Shown here: in pieces, positions 5,942 through 11,229 of the stretch
Layout: the number at the start of each line of letters is the position of its first letter
How positions within the stretch are numbered: position 1 is the first letter of the stretch
Assembly: GCA_900540005.1 (NCBI GenBank)
Contig: UQEM01000078.1
Span: forward strand, 1-11,229
DNA length: 11,229 nt
Reading direction: 5' to 3'
From: an uncultured Ruminococcus sp.
GTDB taxonomy: Bacteria > Bacillota > Clostridia > Oscillospirales > Ruminococcaceae
Program-made: the position numbers and the translations under genes
Notes under the pieces: generated by a model
Databases searched by the model: none
Told to the model about the DNA's origin: nothing
Seen by the model: only the letters and a program-made list of their open reading frames with translations

Positions 5942-7522
5942 TCAAAGCTTTGTGAATCTTCTCACATCACCGGATTTTCCGACAAACATCGACTTCGGTC
6001 TTACCCATACATCGCCGTTTTCGGTGGACTTGTACACAACAAGCTCCTCCATGGTCTCGCTGTGACGTGCAACAGCCATGACCTCGTACTCGCCGCCCTT
6101 GAAATGTCGGTATTTTGCACCGATAACGATCTCTGTATCGTGATTCTCGTTCTGAGCAGGCGCTTCGGACTGATTGTTCACGATATCGTCAGAAACGATT
6201 ATCATAGCGGAGTAAGGCGGCATTTTGACGTAAGCATTTCCGTTATCGACCTGAATATTTTTTGCACTGATAACGTCAACAAGCCTGCCGAGATGTGTGT
6301 TGAAGTTAAGGTCGAACTCATAGTCTCCAAGGTTAAGAGCCACATAAACGGTCTGGTCTCCCTGAACCTTCTTAAAGAGAAGCTGCTGGTTGGTTATCAT
6401 GATCCTCTCATAAGTTCCTGTTCTGAGAGCAGGATAAGCGCGGTAAGTGCGTCCGAGTTTAACGATATGCTTGTAAAGTTCGGTATTCTCGCGCTCCATA
6501 TCCGCAAGGTACAGGCAGGGGCGGAGATTGTCGTCGGAGTTGTTTTCTTTACGGCCCTGAATACCATATTCACTTCCGTAATATATCGAGGGAATACCGG
6601 GCATTGCATACATGAGGGTGTAAACGAGCGGCAGGTAAGCCTGATTGTTGAGGGTGCTTGCAAGACGGTTTACATCGTGATTATCAACAAAATTGTAAAG
6701 ATTGATGTTGCGGTAGATACCTCCGTTAGCTCCCGACTGACGGTTGATCGAATAGTCTATCTCGAAGTAGTTCTTGTCATTGTGCGATGAGTAGAGTCCT
6801 TTGTAGCATTCATAGTTTGTAACACTGTCGAGCATTTCGGGATTTGCCCAGCGGTTGTAGTCACCGTGGATAATTTCTCCCATGAGCCAGAAATCAGGTC
6901 TCTTGCCCTTGCAGAAGCTTCTTATTCTCTTGAAAAAGTCAAAATCAATGCAATCGGCAGCGTCAAAGCGGATACCGTCTATTTTGAATTCCTCGATCCA
7001 GTAATTTATCGCATCTATAAGGTGGTCGCATACGCCCGGATTTCTGAGATTGAGCTTAACGAGGTTGTAGTGTCCGTTCCAGCCTTCATACCAGAATGGA
7101 TCACCACAAGGGGAAGGGCCGCCGAAGTTGAGGTTCTGGAACCAATCGCAGTAGCCTGAACCCTGACCCTTTTCCTGAATATCGACAAACTGCGGGAATT
7201 TTCTTCCTACATGATTGAAAACGCCGTCAAGGATAACTCTTATGTTATTGGCGTGAAGTTCATCACAGATGTGCTTGAACGAATTGTTGTCACCAAGTCG
7301 GCGGTCTATCATTTTGTAGTCTGTCGTATCGTAACCGTGCTCAACGGACTCAAAAACAGGGCCGAAGTAAACGGCGTCAACATTCATTTCCTTGAAGTGC
7401 GGTATCCACTCAAGAACCTTGTCAAGACGGTAAACGACCTCGCCGCCGTCATTGAACTTGGGCGCTCCGCAGAATCCGAGAGGGTAGATGTGATAAATAA
7501 TGGCATTATCGTACCAGTTCAT
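5942..7522 (-). CDS. Cytoplasmic GH13 alpha-glucan hydrolase with C-terminal DUF1653 domain
   Basis: Acts on alpha-1,4-linked glucans or maltodextrins inside the cell; there is no signal peptide. In the 526-residue protein the GH13 (beta/alpha)8 barrel spans ~1-350 with all four conserved regions: DGVFNH (99-104), GIRFDAAD (183-190, nucleophile D187), acid/base E216 in LMGEIIHGD, and FVDNHD (278-283, D283). A beta-rich domain C follows (~370-444). A polar linker (~445-465, QSEAPAQNEN) leads to ~466-526, which reads as DUF1653: AKYRHFKGGEYEVMAVARHS, ELVVYKS, VWVRPKSMF and a final RRFTKL. The overall look is that of cyclomaltodextrinase/neopullulanase-type enzymes; exact specificity is not decidable here. 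AAAGGAG lies nine bases before ATG 7522. It is the second gene after the HD gene on the same strand, behind a hairpin that may attenuate read-through. The DUF1653 fusion is the odd feature. Confidence 0.93.
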   Translation of the reverse strand: MNWYDNAIIYHIYPLGFCGAPKFNDGGEVVYRLDKVLEWIPHFKEMNVDAVYFGPVFESVEHGYDTTDYKMIDRRLGDNNSFKHICDELHANNIRVILDGVFNHVGRKFPQFVDIQEKGQGSGYCDWFQNLNFGGPSPCGDPFWYEGWNGHYNLVKLNLRNPGVCDHLIDAINYWIEEFKIDGIRFDAADCIDFDFFKRIRSFCKGKRPDFWLMGEIIHGDYNRWANPEMLDSVTNYECYKGLYSSHNDKNYFEIDYSINRQSGANGGIYRNINLYNFVDNHDVNRLASTLNNQAYLPLVYTLMYAMPGIPSIYYGSEYGIQGRKENNSDDNLRPCLYLADMERENTELYKHIVKLGRTYRAYPALRTGTYERIMITNQQLLFKKVQGDQTVYVALNLGDYEFDLNFNTHLGRLVDVISAKNIQVDNGNAYVKMPPYSAMIIVSDDIVNNQSEAPAQNENHDTEIVIGAKYRHFKGGEYEVMAVARHSETMEELVVYKSTENGDVWVRPKSMFVGKSGDVRRFTKL

Positions 7523-7563
7523 AGTTAAAATCTCCTTTGTGTTAGATGTATAGTCTTTTGAAA

Positions 7564-7589
7564 CTGCTCACCGGGACATCGGTGAACAG
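7564..7589 (-). terminator. Hairpin between the HD and GH13 genes
   Basis: A 10-bp stem (7564-7573 with 7580-7589) and a 6-base loop, just after the HD stop codon. One pair is G-U only when the - strand is transcribed and would be an A-C mismatch otherwise, so it acts on the HD transcript. Only three T's follow directly, so it is likely a weak terminator, attenuator or mRNA end protector rather than a full stop. Confidence 0.55.
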
Positions 7590-7592
7590 CCC

Positions 7593-8189
7593 TTAATTTT
7601 CGCTTCCCTCGAGGTAGTATGATGCCTCCATATCAGCAACGTTAAGAGCGAGTGCGAGCGGATACATTTCAAGTGCTCTGCCGATAGTGTTTTTGTCCTC
7701 AACTCCGGAAAAACCCATGTGATAGCGGATAGCAAAGGCTTCTTCGCGTGTGAGACGGGCGTCTCCGTAGAAATAACCCGAGAGTATGTAAACAGATTTC
7801 TCGCCGTGACCGTAGGGAATAGTATCCTTTATAGTGTAATACGGAACTTTTTCCCATTTTCCTGTTTCCTCATTTTTCTTGTTACGGTAATCCGTAACGT
7901 AAAAATTCACCTTGCAGATATCATGCAGCAGGGAAACGAGAGCAATGGTCTCATCGGAGTAATCCATGCCGTAAAGTTCCTTGGTTCTCGGCCGAGAGAG
8001 GTAATCCTTGAGGCAATGATAAACGTTGACGCTGTGCTGAACGAGACCTCCCTCGTAAGCTCCGTGGTAGCGTGTACTGCTCGGAGCGGTGAAAAAATCG
8101 CTTTTCTGTAAAAATTCGAGGAGTTTGTCTGCTCCTTCACGCTTGATATTTTCCTTGTATATGGAAATAAATTCTTCTTTTGCAGTCAT
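7593..8189 (-). CDS. HD-domain phosphohydrolase
   Basis: A 198-residue soluble metal-dependent phosphohydrolase of the HD superfamily; substrate unknown. Metal-ligand candidates appear in order: H52 (GGLVQHSVNVYH), H89-D90 (LLHDICK), extra histidines H128 (YGHGEKS) and H157 (IRYHMGF), and D186 (LNVADMEAS). The H...HD...H...H...D pattern is complete, so it should be active. The extra histidines resemble HD enzymes that act on nucleotides or RNA, such as the HD part of YhaM-type exonucleases, but there is no OB-fold nucleic-acid domain and such a role is only a guess. The N-terminal ~40 residues are helical. AAGGAGGG lies six bases before ATG 8189, and a strong extended -10 promoter lies just upstream. 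It is the first gene of the - strand run leading to GH13. Confidence 0.88.
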   Translation of the reverse strand: MTAKEEFISIYKENIKREGADKLLEFLQKSDFFTAPSSTRYHGAYEGGLVQHSVNVYHCLKDYLSRPRTKELYGMDYSDETIALVSLLHDICKVNFYVTDYRNKKNEETGKWEKVPYYTIKDTIPYGHGEKSVYILSGYFYGDARLTREEAFAIRYHMGFSGVEDKNTIGRALEMYPLALALNVADMEASYYLEGSEN

Positions 8190-8212
8190 CAGAAACCCTC
8201 CTTATATAAAAC

Positions 8213-8241
8213 ATTATACCATAAAAAACAAGGAAAATCAA
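8213..8241 (-). promoter_or_regulatory. Promoter of the HD gene (sigma-A, extended -10)
   Basis: On the - strand, -35 TTGATT (8241-8236), a 17-bp spacer and -10 TATAAT (8218-8213) with TGG just before it. The -10 is a perfect consensus, and the leader to ATG 8189 is very short (about 17 nt). Confidence 0.82.
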
Positions 8242-8288
8242 TGGTGAACGGGCCGAAGGCGAGATTTTTCATTGTTTCGTCATATTTT

Positions 8289-8308
8289 TATGTGCTGTTC
8301 AGCACATA
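8289..8308. repeat. 20-bp hyphenated palindrome TATGTGCTG-TT-CAGCACATA
   Basis: Perfect 9-bp arms around TT, about 50 bp upstream of the HD promoter and 135 bp upstream of the glnN promoter. The symmetry and the location between divergent promoters suit a binding site for a dimeric regulator. It does not match the GlnR/TnrA box (TGTnA-N7-TnACA). Confidence 0.45.
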
Positions 8309-8441
8309 TTCCTCGTTTTCGGGCGAGTAATGCCTTTATGGCATTTTTGTCTGTTTCCGCATATAATGCGTATGTCTTTAAGCCAACATCGCACAAAGCC
8401 TGCCTGATTTGCCGGACCAGTTTAAAATTTCGGCATTGCTA

Positions 8442-8470
8442 TTGCTTTTTCTTCAATTATATGGTATAAT
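8442..8470 (+). promoter_or_regulatory. glnN promoter (sigma-A, extended -10)
   Basis: A perfect -10 TATAAT (8465-8470) preceded by TGG, with a weaker -35-like TTGCTT (8442-8447) 17 bp upstream. The extended -10 probably compensates for the poor -35. The transcript start near 8477 leaves a leader of only about 23 nt, so no riboswitch or attenuator precedes glnN. Confidence 0.75.
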
Positions 8471-8486
8471 ATTTCTTAATATTGAA

Positions 8487-8492
8487 TGGAGG
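8487..8492 (+). promoter_or_regulatory. glnN ribosome binding site that decides the start
   Basis: TGGAGG seven bases before ATG 8500. The frame is also open from a TTG at 8482, but that codon lies upstream of this site and has none of its own, so translation begins at 8500. Confidence 0.88.
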
Positions 8493-8499
8493 AATTCTA

Positions 8500-10593
8500 A
8501 TGTCTGTAAATATACCGGAGATTTTTGCGTGTAACGTTTTTAATGAGGAAGTAATGAAAGCAAGACTTCCGAAAAACATCTACATAAATCTGAAAAAGAC
8601 CTGCCGCACAGGCGCTACGCTTGATATGACTACCGCTGATGTAGTAGCGAATGCCATTAAAGAGTGGGCGATCGAAAAGGGTGCAACTCATTATACCCAT
8701 TGGTTCCAGCCAATGACAGGTTCTACCGCTGAAAAGCACGACTCGTTCATTACTCCGTCCCATAACGGAATGGCGATAATGGAGTTTTCGGGCAAGGCTC
8801 TTGTCAAGGGCGAGCCTGATGCGTCCTCTTTCCCCTCAGGCGGACTCAGAAGAACAAGTTCTGCAAGAGGCTATACTGCGTGGGATCCGACTTCTTACTG
8901 CTTTGTCAAGGAGGGAAGTCTTTATATTCCGACAGTTTTCATGTCATATACGGGAGAAGTTCTCGATAAAAAGACTCCTCTTCTGCGTTCAATGCAGGCT
9001 CTTAACAAGACCGCAGTGCGTTTCCTGAAGCTTTTCGGAAACGAAAAGGTAACTCATGTTACCTCGACCGTCGGCGCTGAACAGGAATACTTCATTATTG
9101 ACAAGAAGATGTTCGACCAGCGTGAGGATCTCATTCTTACAGGCAGAACTCTCTTTGGGGCAAAGCCGCCAAAGGGTCAGGAGCTTGACGACCAGTATTT
9201 TGCAAATATCAGACCGAGAATTGCTTCATACATGGCTGACCTTGACGAGGAGCTTTGGAAACTTGGCATTTACTCGAAAACCAAGCACAATGAGGTGGCT
9301 CCTGCACAGCACGAAATGGCGCCTATTTTTACAACTTCCAACCTCGGCACTGACCAGAACGAGCTTGCAATGGAAGTAATGGAAAAGGTAGCTCTCCGTC
9401 ACGGACTTGTCTGCCTGCTTCACGAAAAGCCATTTGAGGGAGTAAACGGTTCGGGTAAGCACAACAACTGGTCAATGTCAACCGATGACGGACAAAACCT
9501 TCTCGACCCCGGTGATACTCCCATGGAGAATCTCCAGTTCCTCACGATCCTCTGCGCACTTATCAAGGGTGTGGACGAATATCCTGATCTGATGAGACTT
9601 TCCGCAGCTTCTGCCGGCAACGATCACCGACTCGGCGCTGATGAAGCTCCGCCTGCAATAGTTTCCATGTTCCTCGGCGAGGAGCTTGACGCTGTTCTTG
9701 ATGCTATCGAAAATGACACGGTTTACAAGACCTGCACAAAGGAATTCGAGATCGGTGTTGATGCACTTCCTTCTTTCCCGAAGGATTCAACAGACCGCAA
9801 CAGAACTTCACCATTTGCATTCACCGGAAACCGCTTTGAGTTCAGAATGGTAGGTTCTTCGGATAATATTGCCTGCCCCAACGTTCTCCTCAATACTATC
9901 GTTTCCGAGGAACTCAGCCAGTTCACCGAGATCCTCGAACCTTTCAAGGGTAAAGATTGCTTTGAGGCTGAGGTAAAGAAACTCCTCAAGAGCGTTCTCA
10001 AAGACCACAGAAGGATCATTTTCAACGGTGACGGTTATTCTGCTGAATGGGTAAAAGAGGCAGAGCGCAGAGGACTTCCGAACTATGCTTCGACCGTTGA
10101 CTGTATGCCTCACTATACAGATGACAAGAACATGAAGATGTTCCGCAAGTTTGGCATCTATAATCAGAACGAGCTTACCGCGAGAACCGAATCTCTCCTT
10201 GAGAAGTATTCCAAGACCATTCGTATCGAGGCTCGCACAATGGTTGAAATGGCAAGGAAGCAGCTTCTTCCCGCAACCCTCGGCTATGTAGATAAGCTAT
10301 GCTCGGCAATTGCCACAAAGAAGCAGATCGGTATAACTGCAAAGACTGAGGAAAAAATGGCGGCTAAGCTTACAGATCTGGCAGACCGTTTTTACGATTC
10401 GATAGAGCGCCTTGACTCTCAGGTAAAGGCGGCAGGGGAGATAAAGGGGATCCAGAAACAGGCTGAAAACTTCCATGATGTCGTTCTTGCTGAAATGGAC
10501 ATAATGCGTGCCATTGCAGACGAAATAGAGGTGATAATGCCTGCTGTTGAGTGGCCTATCCCCGCATATTCAGAGATAATTTACAACGTTTGA
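8500..10593 (+). CDS. glnN: Type III glutamine synthetase
   Basis: Makes glutamine from glutamate, ammonia and ATP; the main ammonia-assimilating step, cytoplasmic. At 697 residues it has the large size of GSIII (about 700) rather than GSI (about 450), and ends in VEWPIPAYSEIIYNV. Motifs typical of the family: FPSGGLRRT (111-119), WDPTSYCF (128-135), the metal-binding GAEQEYF (192-198; E194, E196), the long KHNEVAPAQHEMAP (262-275), and NGSGKHNNWS (316-325). An arginine-containing active-site stretch FEFRMVGSSDN follows in the C-terminal half. GSIII enzymes usually form dodecamers of two stacked hexamers (family knowledge). It is a single gene with its own promoter, diverging from the HD gene and ending at a palindromic terminator shared with uppP. 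No GlnR-type site or leader RNA was seen. Confidence 0.97.
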   Translation: MSVNIPEIFACNVFNEEVMKARLPKNIYINLKKTCRTGATLDMTTADVVANAIKEWAIEKGATHYTHWFQPMTGSTAEKHDSFITPSHNGMAIMEFSGKALVKGEPDASSFPSGGLRRTSSARGYTAWDPTSYCFVKEGSLYIPTVFMSYTGEVLDKKTPLLRSMQALNKTAVRFLKLFGNEKVTHVTSTVGAEQEYFIIDKKMFDQREDLILTGRTLFGAKPPKGQELDDQYFANIRPRIASYMADLDEELWKLGIYSKTKHNEVAPAQHEMAPIFTTSNLGTDQNELAMEVMEKVALRHGLVCLLHEKPFEGVNGSGKHNNWSMSTDDGQNLLDPGDTPMENLQFLTILCALIKGVDEYPDLMRLSAASAGNDHRLGADEAPPAIVSMFLGEELDAVLDAIENDTVYKTCTKEFEIGVDALPSFPKDSTDRNRTSPFAFTGNRFEFRMVGSSDNIACPNVLLNTIVSEELSQFTEILEPFKGKDCFEAEVKKLLKSVLKDHRRIIFNGDGYSAEWVKEAERRGLPNYASTVDCMPHYTDDKNMKMFRKFGIYNQNELTARTESLLEKYSKTIRIEARTMVEMARKQLLPATLGYVDKLCSAIATKKQIGITAKTEEKMAAKLTDLADRFYDSIERLDSQVKAAGEIKGIQKQAENFHDVVLAEMDIMRAIADEIEVIMPAVEWPIPAYSEIIYNV

Positions 10594-10604
10594 TATAAAA
10601 ATAA

Positions 10605-10632
10605 GGGCTTTTGAAGAATTCTTCAAAAGCCC
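10605..10632. terminator. Perfectly palindromic bidirectional terminator between glnN and uppP
   Basis: A 28-base perfect palindrome with GGGC outer arms and GAATTC at the centre. On the + strand it is followed by GTTTCTTTTTTG and on the - strand by TTATTTTTATATC, so it can terminate both convergent genes. The glnN stop is 11 bases before it and the uppP stop 12 bases after it. Confidence 0.93.
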
Positions 10633-10644
10633 GTTTCTTTTTTG

Positions 10645-11177
10645 TTATGCAAGATTTTTTGCCGTGAAGTAGATGATTACAAGAGAGCCGAGGATTATGC
10701 GGTACCAGCCGAAAACCTTGAAATCGTGCTTCTTGATGTATCCCATGAGGAATTTGATAACCACAAGCGAGACTGCAAATGAAACAACCATTCCGACAAT
10801 GAGAACCGCAAGTTCGCTTCCTGAGAAATTAAAGCCGAACTTTATAAGTTTCAGGAGACTCGCGCCGAACATTACCGGAACTGCGAGGTAGAACGTGAAT
10901 TCTGCGGCAACAGTTCGTGATATTCCTATAAGGAGAGCTCCAACGATAGTTGAACCCGAACGCGAAGTTCCGGGGAACAATGCCGCAATGAGCTGGAATA
11001 TACCGATAATAAAAGCAGCCTTGTATGTAAGATCATCAATGGTATTGACCTTGGGTTTTCTGCCCTTGTTGTGATTCTCGATGAGTATGAACGCAATACC
11101 GAATACGATAAGTGCGATTGAAACGCACCACGGGTTGTAGAAGTGCTCATTTATCCAGTCGTCAAGCAGGAGACCGA
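10645..11177 (-). CDS. uppP: Undecaprenyl-diphosphatase, 5'-truncated by the contig end
   Basis: An integral membrane enzyme that removes a phosphate from undecaprenyl diphosphate, recycling the lipid carrier for peptidoglycan and other wall polymers; extra copies give bacitracin resistance (family knowledge). The C-terminal ~176 codons are present out of a usual ~270-285. Reading continuously from 11175 the protein runs GLLLDDWINEHFYNPW..., a transmembrane helix around IALIVFGIAFILIE, a short basic loop, then ALFPGTSRSGST with the catalytic Ser/Arg motif, and about three further helices ending IIYFTAKNLA. The N-terminal Glu-rich catalytic motif is missing because the genomic sequence stops at 11177, where adapter begins. 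There is thus no sign that the gene is broken in the organism. A TTG at 10980 within the frame is a leucine codon inside the conserved motif, not the start. Confidence 0.94.
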
Positions 11178-11229
11178 CTGTCTCTTATACACATCTGACG
11201 CTGCCGACGAATAGCCTTGTGTAGATCTC
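11178..11229. other. Illumina Nextera adapter, index and P5 sequence (contamination)
   Basis: Positions 11178-11196 read CTGTCTCTTATACACATCT, the 19-bp Tn5 mosaic end used in Nextera libraries. 11197-11210 (GACGCTGCCGACGA) complete the reverse complement of the Read 1 transposase adapter. 11211-11218 (ATAGCCTT) occupy the i5 index slot; the reverse complement AAGGCTAT is, from memory, index S520. 11219-11229 (GTGTAGATCTC) are the start of the reverse-complemented P5 sequence. None of this is genomic DNA and it is not a transposon in the organism. Confidence 0.98.

Larger units (their letters stand above)
8190..8499. other. 310-bp divergent regulatory region between the HD gene and glnN
   Basis: No credible gene lies here. 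Each end carries a well-formed promoter, one per direction. The ~200 bp between them hold the 20-bp palindrome 8289-8308; a small T-tailed hairpin AATGCC-TTTAT-GGCATT (8329-8345); and CGCAT-ATA-ATGCG (8358-8370), which itself contains a TATAAT without a matching -35. An open frame of about 65 codons crosses the glnN promoter but has no ribosome site and looks accidental. Confidence 0.7.

Noticed and set aside
6062..6790. 242-codon open frame on the + strand opposite the GH13 gene
   Set aside because: Antisense to intact GH13 catalytic regions, with no convincing ribosome site or recognisable domain.
8362..8367. An additional TATAAT promoter upstream of glnN
   Set aside because: No -35-like hexamer lies at 16-18 bp, and the TATAAT at 8465 with TGG is much better placed.
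8272..8469. 65-codon Cys/Phe-rich frame in the HD-glnN intergenic region
   Set aside because: It starts at TTG without a proper ribosome site and runs through the glnN -35 and -10 elements; low-complexity translation of AT-rich regulatory DNA.
10645..11177. uppP as a pseudogene
   Set aside because: The frame is open without stops up to the adapter junction and conserved motifs continue through it; only the contig end truncates it.
11178..11196. Tn5 mosaic end read as a native transposon terminus
   Set aside because: It continues directly into Nextera adapter, index and P5 sequence, so it is library-preparation DNA.
1..11229. CRISPR arrays, tRNA or rRNA genes, toxin-antitoxin pairs, phage genes
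   Set aside because: I read for spaced repeats, tRNA-like cloverleafs and such gene pairs and found none I can support in this window.

Overview
The window looks like one end of a draft contig from a gut or rumen Oscillospiraceae/Ruminococcus-type Firmicute. The grounds are moderate GC, strong AGGAGG-type ribosome binding sites, sigma-A promoters with extended -10 elements, a type III glutamine synthetase, and a CBM4-Ig-GH9 cellulase next to a cytoplasmic GH13 enzyme. This placement rests on gene families only; no search was run. The last 52 bases (11178-11229) are not genomic: they are Illumina Nextera adapter, then an 8-base index, then the start of the P5 sequence. The biological sequence therefore ends at 11177.

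Layout: (1) 1-1016 holds a small unknown gene and an XRE-family regulator on the + strand, closed by a long hairpin terminator. This piece abuts the 3' end of guaA, a known integration site for genomic islands, and may be the edge of one. (2) guaA (GMP synthase, - strand) and a secreted, C-terminally membrane-anchored GH9 cellulase (+ strand) diverge from a 287-bp promoter region. (3) Three genes lie on the - strand: an HD-domain phosphohydrolase, a GH13 alpha-glucan hydrolase with a C-terminal DUF1653 domain, and a 52-residue Asn-rich protein made of two repeats. Hairpins lie between them. (4) glnN (+ strand) diverges from the HD gene across a 310-bp region with two good promoters and several inverted repeats. 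(5) uppP (- strand) converges on glnN, shares a perfectly palindromic terminator with it, and is cut off by the contig end.

Functionally, the centre of the window combines extracellular cellulose attack at the cell surface with intracellular alpha-glucan or maltodextrin turnover. It is flanked by nitrogen and nucleotide housekeeping genes (glnN and guaA both handle glutamine) and cell-envelope lipid recycling (uppP). I did not find a clear-cut new multi-gene system. The items most worth a second look are the GH13-DUF1653 fusion, the membrane-anchored cellulase, the repeat-built small protein with its two large upstream hairpins, the possible island junction at guaA, and the adapter contamination.
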